A stretch of DNA of 64,000 nucleotides from Rhodospirillales bacterium. GTDB lineage: Bacteria > Pseudomonadota > Alphaproteobacteria > Micavibrionales > Micavibrionaceae. The DNA is taken from NCBI GenBank assembly GCA_020638155.1, contig JACKJB010000001.1, forward strand, positions 248,001 through 312,000, written 5' to 3'. The notes under the pieces were generated by a model. That model ran no database searches and was not told the origin of the DNA. It saw nothing but the letters and a program-made list of their open reading frames with translations. The translations under genes were made by a program, and so were the position numbers. Positions 42,546-50,574 of the stretch are shown here, in pieces (the stretch's first letter is position 1; each line of letters starts with the position of its first letter).

Positions 42546-43982
42546 ATGGCTAAAGCAAAAGGAAGCAAAGGTACGATCGTACAGATTATGGGCGCTGTTG
42601 TGGACGTCCAGTTCAGCGAAGGAGACGTTCCGGCCATCCTGAACGCGCTGCATACTGATAACGATGGAAAGACCCTGGTTCTGGAAGTTGCCCAGCACCT
42701 TGGCGAGAACATTGTGCGGACGATCGCAATGGACACGACCGACGGTTTGGTTCGCGGGGCGGAAGTCTCCGATACCGGCGAAGCGATCTCTGTTCCGGTT
42801 GGTCCTGAAACGCTTGGCCGAATTATGGATGTTGTCGGTAACCCGATTGATGATGTTGGGCCGATCAAATCCAAAAAAACTTATCCGATCCACCGTCCGG
42901 CGCCTGAATTCGTTGACCAGTCAACGGAGACAGAGCAGCTTGTTACCGGGATTAAAGTGGTTGACCTGCTCTGCCCGTATGCGAAGGGTGGTAAAATCGG
43001 CCTGTTCGGCGGTGCCGGTGTTGGTAAGACCGTGACGATCATGGAACTGATTAACAACATCGCGAAAGGCCACGGCGGCGTGTCTGTGTTCGCCGGTGTT
43101 GGTGAACGGACCCGTGAAGGGAACGATTTGTACCACGAAATGATCGAATCCGGCGTTCTGGTTCCGGGTGAAAGTGACAAATCAAAAGTGGCGCTGGTAT
43201 ACGGCCAGATGAACGAACCGCCGGGCGCGCGGGCGCGTGTCGGTCTGACCGGTCTGACGGCTGCCGAATATTTCCGGGACGAAGAAGGCCAGGACGTTCT
43301 GTTCTTCATGGATAACGTGTTCCGTTTCACTCAGGCTGGCGCCGAAGTGTCCGCTCTGCTGGGCCGTATCCCGTCTGCCGTTGGTTACCAGCCGACCCTG
43401 TCGACCGATATGGGCGCGATGCAGGAACGGATTACCTCGACCAACAAAGGCTCGATCACCTCGGTTCAGGCCGTTTACGTGCCTGCCGATGACTTGACCG
43501 ACCCGGCCCCGGCAACGACCTTCTCGCACCTTGACGCGACGACCGTTCTTAGCCGTCAGATTGCCGAGCTGGGGATTTACCCGGCTGTTGACCCGCTCGA
43601 TTCCACCTCACGGATCCTTGATCCGCGCGTGATCGGGGACGAGCATTATAAATGTGCGGCTGACGTTCAGAAAACGCTGCAGACCTACAAAGCGCTGCAG
43701 GACATTATCGCTATCCTCGGGATGGACGAACTGTCAGAAGAAGACAAGCTTATCGTGGCCCGTGCCCGTAAGATCCAGCGCTTCTTATCACAGCCGTTCC
43801 ACGTTGCCGAAGTCTTCACCGGGACACCGGGCGTCTTCGTTAACCTGGCCGACACGATCAAAGGCTTCCGCGCGATTGTTGACGGTAAATACGACCACTT
43901 GCCGGAAAGTGCTTTCTACATGGTCGGCACGATTGAAGAAGCCGAAGATAAAGCCAAGAAAATGGCGGCCGAGGCGGCTTAA
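42546..43982 (+). CDS. atpD: ATP synthase F1 beta subunit
   Basis: The catalytic subunit of F1. The 478 residues match the family. Marks are the Walker A GGAGVGKT at 155-162, GERTREGNDLYHEM with the catalytic Glu, the Walker B region DVLFFMDNVFRFTQAG, and the DELSEEDKLIVARARKIQRFLSQPF block. GAGGAAAGAGGAC precedes the ATG. The stop shares one base with the next ATG (TAATG). Confidence 0.98.
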   Translation: MAKAKGSKGTIVQIMGAVVDVQFSEGDVPAILNALHTDNDGKTLVLEVAQHLGENIVRTIAMDTTDGLVRGAEVSDTGEAISVPVGPETLGRIMDVVGNPIDDVGPIKSKKTYPIHRPAPEFVDQSTETEQLVTGIKVVDLLCPYAKGGKIGLFGGAGVGKTVTIMELINNIAKGHGGVSVFAGVGERTREGNDLYHEMIESGVLVPGESDKSKVALVYGQMNEPPGARARVGLTGLTAAEYFRDEEGQDVLFFMDNVFRFTQAGAEVSALLGRIPSAVGYQPTLSTDMGAMQERITSTNKGSITSVQAVYVPADDLTDPAPATTFSHLDATTVLSRQIAELGIYPAVDPLDSTSRILDPRVIGDEHYKCAADVQKTLQTYKALQDIIAILGMDELSEEDKLIVARARKIQRFLSQPFHVAEVFTGTPGVFVNLADTIKGFRAIVDGKYDHLPESAFYMVGTIEEAEDKAKKMAAEAA

Positions 43983-44200
43983 TGGCAAACTGGCTTTTGG
44001 AAGTGCGGGGCGAATATATGGGCAGGGACAGCCTTGCCGAAATTTTTACCGCACTTTCCTGCGAACAGATGAATACAAAGCCGCAGGCGCAGCAGGGTAA
44101 CACTTGGCTTGTGGCAGTCAAAGGCCCGGAAGATCTTGATAAGACATGCCCGCTTTATCCGCGCGGCGTTGTCGGGATTCACCCCCGTCCGGAAAAGTAG
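43982..44200 (+). CDS. Unknown small gene between atpD and atpC, 72 aa
   Basis: The start overlaps the atpD stop by one base, and the gene ends 12 bases before atpC. The product opens WLLEVRGEYMGRDSLAEIF, and a short Gln-rich segment follows; no family is recognised and there is no membrane helix. It is probably translated by coupling to atpD. The role is unknown. Confidence 0.6.
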   Translation: MANWLLEVRGEYMGRDSLAEIFTALSCEQMNTKPQAQQGNTWLVAVKGPEDLDKTCPLYPRGVVGIHPRPEK

Positions 44201-44212
44201 AGAGAAAAGAAA

Positions 44213-44638
44213 ATGGAAGCACAAGATACATTCAATTTTGAACTGGTTTCCCCGGAAGAAAAGCTGATATCCGCTCCGGCGAAGATGGTTGTGATCCCCG
44301 GTGAAGAAGGTGATTTTGGCGTGCTGCCAAACCATGCGGCGACGATCTCCAGTATCCGTCCCGGTGTCATTGAAATCTTTTCCAATGATAATGAAGCACC
44401 GCAGCGCATCTTTATCGCCGGCGGCTTTGCCGATGTCAGCGAAACGAACTGCACCGTTCTGGCCGAAGAAGCCGTGAACGTCAAAGACCTGAACAAGGAT
44501 GACCTTGAACAGACGATCCGTAACCTGACCGAAGACATGACGATGGCCAAGGATGATGCCGACCTGAAACGGATCGAGCATAAGCTTGTCCTGGCTAAAG
44601 CCAAGCTGAGCGCGGTTATCGGCGGTATCGTGATCTAA
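44213..44638 (+). CDS. atpC: ATP synthase F1 epsilon subunit
   Basis: The regulatory foot of the rotor. The 141 residues match the family (about 130-140). Visible marks are FNFELVSPEEKLISAPAKMV, PGEEGDFGVLPNHA, and the GGFADVSETNCTVLAEEAV block, followed by a C-terminal helical hairpin. GAGAAAAGAAA precedes the ATG. The gene closes the F1 cluster; F0 genes are absent from the window, as in many alphaproteobacteria. A palindromic repeat stands just after the stop. Confidence 0.95.
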   Translation: MEAQDTFNFELVSPEEKLISAPAKMVVIPGEEGDFGVLPNHAATISSIRPGVIEIFSNDNEAPQRIFIAGGFADVSETNCTVLAEEAVNVKDLNKDDLEQTIRNLTEDMTMAKDDADLKRIEHKLVLAKAKLSAVIGGIVI

Positions 44639-44650
44639 AAAATTTCTGCT

Positions 44651-44718
44651 GTCATCCCGAACGCATGTGAGGGATCTCCCGCCAGTCTGGAGATTTCTCG
44701 GTTTCGCCTCGAAATGAC
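44651..44718. repeat. Palindromic repeat, GTCAT...ATGAC family
   Basis: Sixty-eight bases from GTCATCCCGAACGC to CGAAATGAC, lying 12 bases after atpC. In reverse complement it matches the core after sucB (18868-18935) at about 62 of 68 positions by eye, so these two copies are recent relatives. There is no T-run. Confidence 0.8.
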
Positions 44719-44845
44719 ACCTTTAGTTTTTGCCTGATCCTTGATTACAATGACGTCTAAAAAACCGTCTTTATTTTACCATGTATTAAACCGCGCCTGC
44801 GATAATGGTTAGATCGCTAATTGTTATTGTAGGGTTTTTTCGTTA

Positions 44846-45130
44846 ATGGCCGATCATGTCTCTTACGTCTATGTACGCTTATCCGATGGTGCCCGGCCCA
44901 GCCAGATTGATCTGGCTGCGGCGGTGCTCGAGGATTTTATCGGCGCTGTGACACTTGAAAAAGACGGGCGCGATAATACGGTCTACTGCGTGCCCCTGCC
45001 TGCCGACCTTTCCGAAACACATCGAAAACAGATCATCAGCACCCTGGTGACCCGGTCTTTTATCGATGAAGCCTGGCTTAATGACGGGCTTGCCGCAACG
45101 ACCGGAACGGCGCAATTTCACCTGAAATAA
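44846..45130 (+). CDS. Small hypothetical protein, 94 aa
   Basis: The product is soluble with beta-type alternation (HVSYVYVRLSDGARP) and a helical stretch ending LVTRSFIDEAWLNDG. No family is recognised and no ribosome site is obvious (TTTTTTCGTTA before the ATG). It is 207 bases after atpC with the repeat between, so it probably has its own promoter. Confidence 0.55.
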   Translation: MADHVSYVYVRLSDGARPSQIDLAAAVLEDFIGAVTLEKDGRDNTVYCVPLPADLSETHRKQIISTLVTRSFIDEAWLNDGLAATTGTAQFHLK

Positions 45131-45132
45131 GT

Positions 45133-45161
45133 TTGACATAATTTCAGTCTTGTTGTAATGC
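45133..45161 (+). promoter_or_regulatory. Candidate sigma-70 promoter for the 45198 gene
   Basis: TTGACA at 45133-45138, a 17-base spacer, then TAATGC at 45156-45161, about 37 bases before the ATG. TTGACATAATTT is the same as in the candidate at 19851. Confidence 0.55.
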
Positions 45162-45197
45162 TTTCCCCATATTTTATAAGTTGGAAAGGGAAAAGTT

Positions 45198-45509
45198 ATG
45201 CCTGTTATTGGATTTATTGGTGATTCCATTGGTATTCTGGCCGGTGCCGATGCTGACGATTTTTTTGCATATCAGGGGGCTGTGAACGAGCTCTTGAAAT
45301 TAACAGAGTGTTTTGCTGTAGCCGTCGATTACATGGAAAATGATACGGACGGCTTGGCGCCGTTGCTGCGCAATATGCTGCCGAAACAGTTGGAAGAATT
45401 GGAATCTAAATATGATGAGCTTAATAATCATCGGTATCGCAGGTTGGAAAAGGATGATCTCCAGACCATTTCCACTAAAATTGCAGATGCCGCTTTCCGC
45501 ATGAAATAA
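45198..45509 (+). CDS. Small hypothetical protein, 103 aa
   Basis: The ATG follows GGAAAGGGAAAAGTT, and a good sigma-70-like promoter lies just upstream, so expression is likely. The product is helical and acidic, with QLEELESKYDELNNHRYRRL as a probable short coiled coil. The first 16 residues are mildly hydrophobic (MPVIGFIGDSIGILAG) but too short and polar for a membrane anchor. It is convergent with the next gene, with one base between stops. Function is unknown. Confidence 0.65.
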   Translation: MPVIGFIGDSIGILAGADADDFFAYQGAVNELLKLTECFAVAVDYMENDTDGLAPLLRNMLPKQLEELESKYDELNNHRYRRLEKDDLQTISTKIADAAFRMK

Positions 45510-45510
45510 C

Positions 45511-46713
45511 CTAGTGCAATCCGGGATATGGTTTTGCGGCATCTTGCGGCGGGACAATAAACCGGACTGCGCCCTGATCGATCGATGATTTTCGAATGAC
45601 CCGCGGGGCGGATCTTTCAGACTCGCGGATAATAAAATCGCCGGGCTGCGCGATGGCGTAGCTCAGGCCATGGCCGATCTGCACGGGCGCTTTGACCTTG
45701 ATATAAGCGATGTCGGCTATGAGCTTGCGCATGATGTTTGGCTGGTCTGCCGCTTCAACGCTCATATTATAAGCCCGGTCTTCATAACCTTCTTGGTATT
45801 CTTTGCGTCTTGCGGCCATGGACCGTTTGATTGACGGGTGGAAATTTATGATCTGCTCATCGGTCAATGTTTCGAGCAGTTCAGGATTTTCAACATCACT
45901 ATTGCCGATGACAAGCACCTGGTCTTCGCCGGCGATATCTTCATTTTCCGTGCGGGAACCGCTGACCGTCATCCAGCCGGTTTTAAATGCCTGCCCTGCC
46001 TGTAACGGTACCACCCGGTAGAGCAGTTCCCATGTCAGGCGCGGGCAGTGATTCATATCTTTTGCCTGAAGGGCAAGATGCTGATACGGAAGATCTGGTT
46101 TGCCGGGATAATTCAGCGTATCCATCAGCCATTGCGGCTTGCCCTGCTGAGCCTGCGGGACGAACATCTGGCCGTCATCGTGCAGTATAATTCCTGTGCT
46201 CTGGGGGAGCGCACCCCGGTCGATCCCGGCTTTGGCGATGGCCGTTTCAATGTCATCTGAAAAAGGATGGTCGGGATAAGCCGGGTGAAGCGATGATATG
46301 GCGGCGCTTTGTCTTAGTTCTATAAACCGGCCTTCCTGCCGTCTTTCGGCGGTGTGCTGAAAATCGGTTTTGTTTTTCAGGGCTTCAAACAGGCTGTCAA
46401 AAAATACGTCCAGCGTCTGGGCCGGCAACGGTGCTTCAATAGCCTGTGCCGCCTCGCGGTTGAACTCCCTGGCCTGTTCGGAAACACCGAGTGCATTCAG
46501 CATTAAATTGACGACATCTTCCGGCGTTTGCGGAGAGAGGTCTTCCGCACCGGCTTTCCATTTTTGCGGCTTCCTGGTGATGTCGAATTGAGGGAAGTCG
46601 ATGGAAGTCTTGCCATGGCGGGCGCAAATGTTAGCCGTGTGCGTCTTACCGCCCGGTAATGCTGCCAGCCACCACAGGGCTGCATAAAAGAACTGGTTTT
46701 CATTAAAAGCCAT
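45511..46713 (-). CDS. Hypothetical protein, 400 aa
   Basis: GAGGTAAAA precedes the ATG. The protein is soluble, with QFFYAALWWLAALPGGKT near the start, which is hydrophobic but broken by polar residues and followed by GGKTH, not a true P-loop. Residues about 300-390 include YIKVKAPVQIGHGLSYAI, VIRKSSIDQGAVRFIVPP. I do not recognise a family. It follows pabC by 42 bases on the same strand and may be on the folate transcript, without evidence that it acts there. Confidence 0.68.
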   Translation of the reverse strand: MAFNENQFFYAALWWLAALPGGKTHTANICARHGKTSIDFPQFDITRKPQKWKAGAEDLSPQTPEDVVNLMLNALGVSEQAREFNREAAQAIEAPLPAQTLDVFFDSLFEALKNKTDFQHTAERRQEGRFIELRQSAAISSLHPAYPDHPFSDDIETAIAKAGIDRGALPQSTGIILHDDGQMFVPQAQQGKPQWLMDTLNYPGKPDLPYQHLALQAKDMNHCPRLTWELLYRVVPLQAGQAFKTGWMTVSGSRTENEDIAGEDQVLVIGNSDVENPELLETLTDEQIINFHPSIKRSMAARRKEYQEGYEDRAYNMSVEAADQPNIMRKLIADIAYIKVKAPVQIGHGLSYAIAQPGDFIIRESERSAPRVIRKSSIDQGAVRFIVPPQDAAKPYPGLH

Positions 46714-46755
46714 TTTTACCTCAGGGGGGATATATACATAAATGTTTTGAAGAAT

Positions 46756-47538
46756 TCAAATATTGGGGAGTGTTGCGGCTTTTTGAAAATAAGTATGGTC
46801 GATCCGTTTGACCTGGCGCAGTCCCTGGATGCTGTTCGTGATGAAAACGGCATCGGCTTCAAATAATCGTTCGGGGGCGATGCTTTCTTCGGTTACATCA
46901 TGGCTTTCAATGATTTTCTGACGGGTGATACCTGATAAGACGCCATCATCAAGCGGCGGCGTCAGCAGCCTGTCCTGTTCCTGCACGAAAATATTCCCGG
47001 CGGTGGCGCAGCAGACATGGCCGGCCCCGTTCAGCATCAGCGCATCTTCCGCGCCTTTATCCCGCGCCTCGATCAGGGCAAGGATATTGTCGCCGTAATT
47101 CAGCGATTTGATTTTAGAAAGTGGGGAGTGCTCGTTGCGGCGGACCGTTTGCGCGATCACCAGTTCCACCCGGTTCGTCTTTTGCGGGGCAGGGGCGCAG
47201 CCCATGATGATAGTCGGCTTAACGGTGTCCGGCGGCATCAGCCCGCGCGCGCCCGATCCGCGGGTGATCGTCGTGCGGACGGCATAGCGCCCTTGCGCCG
47301 CATCGTTTTGTTCCAGCAGTGTTTCGGCAATTGCTTCAAAATCCAGCGTGAAGTCAATGCCCAGCATCGATGCATTATAACTCAGCCGCGCAAAATGCTC
47401 CCGCGCCCATACCGGTTTGCCGTCCTGCGCCAGCATCGTATCAAACACCCCGTCGCCCAGCGTCAACCCGCGATCGGTGACGGGGATAACGGACTCTGCC
47501 GTGTCTGTAAATTGGCCGTTGACCCAGGTTTTTTGCAT
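46756..47538 (-). CDS. pabC: Aminodeoxychorismate lyase-like PLP enzyme (class IV)
   Basis: The 260-residue protein is a class IV PLP enzyme: TDRGLTLGDGVFDTML at the start, Lys in KIKSLNYGDN as the likely PLP lysine, then ALMLNGAGHVCCATAGNIFV and LSGITRQKI. Class IV also includes D-amino acid and branched-chain aminotransferases, which look alike at this level. The neighbouring pabA and pabB, in the same orientation, make 4-amino-4-deoxychorismate lyase the most likely activity, giving 4-aminobenzoate for folate. A short gene on the opposite strand sits between it and pabA. Confidence 0.75.
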   Translation of the reverse strand: MQKTWVNGQFTDTAESVIPVTDRGLTLGDGVFDTMLAQDGKPVWAREHFARLSYNASMLGIDFTLDFEAIAETLLEQNDAAQGRYAVRTTITRGSGARGLMPPDTVKPTIIMGCAPAPQKTNRVELVIAQTVRRNEHSPLSKIKSLNYGDNILALIEARDKGAEDALMLNGAGHVCCATAGNIFVQEQDRLLTPPLDDGVLSGITRQKIIESHDVTEESIAPERLFEADAVFITNSIQGLRQVKRIDHTYFQKAATLPNI

Positions 47539-47627
47539 GTCACGTCACTTTTTTACGCCTATTGACTTCGCATTATAGCAATCGTATCGTGCCTGCGACA
47601 TCAATAAATCGTATTGGGGAGGTTATT

Positions 47628-47936
47628 ATGAAACAATCTACGAAAAAAGGATGGTTAGCCGCTGGGTTCGCTGCGGTGGCTTTGTCAGGGGTGATCGTTG
47701 CTGGAGGCATTGCTGAAATGATATTGAATGATAAAACGCGGAATGAACTTTGTGAGAAGGATCATATTTGCAATGAGAAAGTCGATGAGCTTCGCAGTGT
47801 GGCGCGCATAAGTGGCGGTATCACCGGTATTTTCTTCGCGTCGATTTTAAACGCTTACGGACGAAAAAAAGATAAACTGCTTAAACAGGAATCTGAAAGC
47901 GCCAAGGCAAATCATCCGGATAATCCATCCGTATAA
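47628..47936 (+). CDS. Small membrane protein, 102 aa
   Basis: I take ATG 47628, behind GGGGAGGTTATT; the frame is open back to 47562 but that part has no ribosome site. The product has a hydrophobic segment at about residues 9-31 (GWLAAGFAAVALSGVIVAGG) and another near 59-75 (ARISGGITGIFFASIL), with two Cys between (LCEKDHIC). The C-terminus is charged. No family is recognised. It lies on the + strand between pabC and pabA, which are on the - strand. Confidence 0.65.
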   Translation: MKQSTKKGWLAAGFAAVALSGVIVAGGIAEMILNDKTRNELCEKDHICNEKVDELRSVARISGGITGIFFASILNAYGRKKDKLLKQESESAKANHPDNPSV

Positions 47937-47963
47937 TTGATCTGCGACAGTCTCAAAATACAA

Positions 47964-48043
47964 ACTGTCATCCCGAGCGCAGCCGAGGGATCTTACCCGC
48001 TGTCTTATTACGCAGATCCCTCGGCTGCGCTCGGGATGACAGT
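47964..48043. repeat. Perfect 30-base inverted repeat
   Basis: Arms 47964-47993 (starting ACTGTCATCCCGAGCGCAGC) and 48014-48043 are exact reverse complements with a 20-base loop. The arms share the GTCATCCCGA start with the other GTCAT-family repeats but differ beyond it. It lies between the small membrane protein gene and pabA. Confidence 0.9.
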
Positions 48044-48060
48044 GATAGGTTCCGGGATGA

Positions 48061-48660
48061 CTAAGCCGCCCGCCGCCGCTTCTCATTCCACTGGTCGGCG
48101 ACAGCCATGAAGTTGCGGATGATATCCAGCCCGTAAGGTGTCATTACCGATTCCGGGTGGAATTGCAGGCCGTAAACCGGCATGTCTTTGTGTTTCAGGC
48201 CCATGATAATATCGTCATCTTCGGTATGCGCCGTAATCTCCAGCGGCGATCCCGCGCTGATCTCCGTAATCAGGGAATGATAGCGCGCCCCTTCCAGCGG
48301 ATTCGGCAGGCCCATAAACAGTTCATCCGCGTTATGCTGGATCATGCTTGTTTTGCCATGGCACGGGTAAGGGGACGGGACGGTCCGCCCGCCAAATTGT
48401 TCGGCAATACATTGATGGCCAAGGCATATCCCCAAAATCGGGAACCGCCCGGAAAAATGCTCGATCACATTATTGCAGATGCCTGACTCATGCGGCGTAC
48501 AGGGGCCGGGTGAAAGAATGATTGCTTCGGGCGCCATTGCCGCGATTGCATCCAGCGTGATCGCATCATTGCGGACAACCTGCCGCGCCCGCCCGAGCTT
48601 GCCAACATAGCGGGCGAGGTTGTAAACAAAAGAATCGTAATTATCGATCAGTAAAATCAT
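48061..48660 (-). CDS. pabA: Aminodeoxychorismate/anthranilate synthase glutaminase subunit
   Basis: The 199-residue class I glutamine amidotransferase supplies ammonia to PabB. It opens MILLIDNYDSFVYNLARYV, has the nucleophile in GICLGHQ, and ends with the His/Glu pair in LQFHPESVMTPYG. PabA and TrpG cannot be separated by sequence alone and one protein often serves both. The frame runs upstream to a GTG at 48681, but that extension is repeat sequence, so ATG 48660 is preferred. It is separated from pabB by the GxxExxY gene. Confidence 0.9.
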   Translation of the reverse strand: MILLIDNYDSFVYNLARYVGKLGRARQVVRNDAITLDAIAAMAPEAIILSPGPCTPHESGICNNVIEHFSGRFPILGICLGHQCIAEQFGGRTVPSPYPCHGKTSMIQHNADELFMGLPNPLEGARYHSLITEISAGSPLEITAHTEDDDIIMGLKHKDMPVYGLQFHPESVMTPYGLDIIRNFMAVADQWNEKRRRAA

Positions 48661-48666
48661 CTTTTT

Positions 48667-48685
48667 AACCACAGAGGACACGGAG
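48667..48685. repeat. AACCACAGAG-type short repeat, left of the GxxExxY gene
   Basis: AACCACAGAGGACACGGAG, beginning seven bases before the pabA start (on the - strand). It faces a run of inverted copies at 49100-49139 on the other side of the GxxExxY gene. This short element type occurs between genes in many bacterial genomes. Confidence 0.7.
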
Positions 48686-48712
48686 TTTTGAAGAGTTCTC
48701 CGAGAGCTCCTG

Positions 48713-49096
48713 TTATATTTTGAACCGTTTGATCCCGTCTTTTATCAACGGGACGTTAAAGTTAATCAATAGCCCTGTCTTCGTGCCGGATAAGCGCATA
48801 TATGTCAGGATTTGCGAATCGTGAATGGGCTGCAGCTTCTCCGTACTCTTTAATTCTACTATAACGGCATCTTCAACCAATAAATCCATTTTGAAGGCTG
48901 CCGGAATAACAAGATCTTCATATTCCACGGTTACAGGCTGCTGTCTTTTAAAACTGACATTCCTTTTTTCCAGCTCATGACTGAGGCAGTCTTCATAAAC
49001 TTTCTCATACAGGCCCGGGCCCATAGCTTTATGCACTTTTAATGACGCATCAACAATCGTGCCGGTAATATCATTTAATTTTTTTGCCGCGCTCAC
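48713..49096 (-). CDS. GxxExxY family protein, nuclease-like fold
   Basis: The 127-residue protein has the family motif GLYEKVY (residues 28-34) and a PDDEXK-like set: Asp71 in KMDLLV and Glu81-x-Lys83 in VELKS. The family is widespread with unknown function, and its fold suggests a nuclease. It starts at GTG 49096, overlapping the pabB stop (GTGA), and is bounded by CTCTGTGG-type repeats in inverted order. It interrupts pabB-pabA and looks like an inserted cassette. Confidence 0.85.
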   Translation of the reverse strand: MSAAKKLNDITGTIVDASLKVHKAMGPGLYEKVYEDCLSHELEKRNVSFKRQQPVTVEYEDLVIPAAFKMDLLVEDAVIVELKSTEKLQPIHDSQILTYMRLSGTKTGLLINFNVPLIKDGIKRFKI

Positions 49097-50574
49097 TGGC
49101 TCTGTGCTCTCTTCTCAAACTCTGTGGACTCTGTGGTTTCAAAACTGCCGAAGATCGCTTCGGCCTTGGCCAGTGTTTCTTCATATTCTGCCGACGGATT
49201 TGAATCCGCCACGATCCCGCCGCCCGCATTGAAGCTGACGCTGTTGCCGTCATAAACGAGTGTGCGGATCGCGATATTCGTATCCATCGTGCCGTTATAG
49301 CCGATATATCCCATCGCGCCGCAATACGGTCCACGGCGCACGGTTTCCAGCTCTTCGATAATTTCCATGGCCCGGACTTTTGGGGCACCGGTGATCGATC
49401 CGCCGGGAAAGCTTCCGGCCAGTAAATCCAACGGACTTTGATCGGCGCGCAATGTCCCTTTTACGATGGAAACAAGGTGATGGACCTTGGCAAAGCTTTC
49501 CAGCTTGCACAGCTGCGGCACTTCGATCGAATGATCTTCGCAGACTTTTGATAGATCATTGCGCAGCAAATCAACAATCATCATGTTTTCGGCACGGTCT
49601 TTGGCGCTGTTCTGCAGGTGATTGCGGTATATGCGGTCAACCGTATCGTTTGCGTCGCGTTTTGCCGTGCCCTTGATCGGGCGGGTTTCGACTTTACGGT
49701 CCTTGCAGAACAGGAATCGTTCGGGTGAGGCCGAAGCGATCCTGACATTGCCGAAATTCATGAACCCGGCGAACGGCGCGGCGTTAACCCTGCGCAGCGT
49801 CTTGTAATGGCTATAGGCATCAAACCCTGCGGGCAGGGTCGCTTCAAACCGCTGCGACAGGTTTGCCTGGAAAATATCACCGGCATAGATGTAATCGATC
49901 ACCCGCTGGACGGCGCGTTCATATTCATCCTTGCTGTGTGAGGCATGCCACTGGCCGGCGTCCGTATCCCCCCCACCCAGCTGCGGGTAAGGCTCAGCGT
50001 TGCTTCGCCAACCCTTCTCATCCCTCCCCCCCGCGGGGGGAGGGTTAGGGTGGGGGGGGGACGTAAGCTGAGTAAATTGCTGATATCTCGCTTCGGCCTG
50101 CTGCTCGTCTTCGGCGTGGATGAGGAACCAGCCTTTTTCTTTCTGATGGTCATAGGCGTAAACATGATCGTAAATCCCGACGGCCATATCCGGCATATCC
50201 GGGTGCGGGCGGGTGAACTCCGGCAGCTTTTCAAGAGAGCGCCCGAGATCATAGCCGAAAAACCCGGCGGCCCCGCCCTGGAACGGGGGCCATTCATCCT
50301 TGCTCTCCCGATCCAGACCATAGGTTTCAAGGCGGTCTTTTAACGCGTCGAACGGATTGCCAAAGAAAGAGAGTTGCTGTTCGCGGTTCGTAACCGTGAT
50401 TTTACCGTCTTTTGATTCGATCGTTTCAATCGGCTGGAAGGCGATAAAGCTGTAGCGATTGAGTTCGTGCGAAGCATCCGCACTGTCGAAAAACAGGCTG
50501 TAGGGCTGGCGCGCAAGGGCCGCGAATAAATCATGCGGCGCTGCGTCATAGAATGTAAAGCTGTAAAGTTTCAT
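49093..50574 (-). CDS. pabB: Aminodeoxychorismate synthase component I
   Basis: With PabA it turns chorismate and glutamine into 4-amino-4-deoxychorismate. Lys301 in the PIKGT block marks PabB, since anthranilate synthase TrpE has Ala there. Other marks are GSFPGGSITGAPKVRAMEII and GPYCGAMGYIG and GGGIVADSNPSAEYEETL. The family start MKLYSFTFYD at 50574 has CAGGGGCAGGAT ahead. Two oddities: residues about 172-203 are a Pro/Gly-rich insert encoded by a palindromic repeat, and the last 15 residues (ETTESTEFEKRAQSQ) are encoded by the CTCTGTGG-type repeat at the edge of the GxxExxY cassette. Confidence 0.92.
   Translation of the reverse strand: MKLYSFTFYDAAPHDLFAALARQPYSLFFDSADASHELNRYSFIAFQPIETIESKDGKITVTNREQQLSFFGNPFDALKDRLETYGLDRESKDEWPPFQGGAAGFFGYDLGRSLEKLPEFTRPHPDMPDMAVGIYDHVYAYDHQKEKGWFLIHAEDEQQAEARYQQFTQLTSPPHPNPPPAGGRDEKGWRSNAEPYPQLGGGDTDAGQWHASHSKDEYERAVQRVIDYIYAGDIFQANLSQRFEATLPAGFDAYSHYKTLRRVNAAPFAGFMNFGNVRIASASPERFLFCKDRKVETRPIKGTAKRDANDTVDRIYRNHLQNSAKDRAENMMIVDLLRNDLSKVCEDHSIEVPQLCKLESFAKVHHLVSIVKGTLRADQSPLDLLAGSFPGGSITGAPKVRAMEIIEELETVRRGPYCGAMGYIGYNGTMDTNIAIRTLVYDGNSVSFNAGGGIVADSNPSAEYEETLAKAEAIFGSFETTESTEFEKRAQSQ
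49100..49139. repeat. CTCTGTGG-type short repeats inside the 3' end of pabB
   Basis: Three tandem-like CTCTGTG units ending CTCTGTGGTTT. The reverse complement (AAACCACAGAGTCC) matches AACCACAGAGG at 48667, so the two sites form inverted ends around the GxxExxY gene. Confidence 0.7.
49967..50061. repeat. Palindromic repeat inserted in frame in pabB
   Basis: The stretch runs from CCCCCCCACCCAGCTGCGGG to a G-rich end and contains a CCTCCCCCCCGCGGGGGGAGG hairpin. In reverse complement it shares GGGTTGGCG, CCTTA-CCG-AGCTGGGTG-GGGGG with the intergenic copy at 63761-63836. It keeps the pabB frame open and adds about 32 residues. Confidence 0.75.

Noticed and set aside
42260..42874. A 204-codon open frame on the - strand
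   Set aside because: It is antisense to the start of atpD and the small ORF before it; there is no family match.
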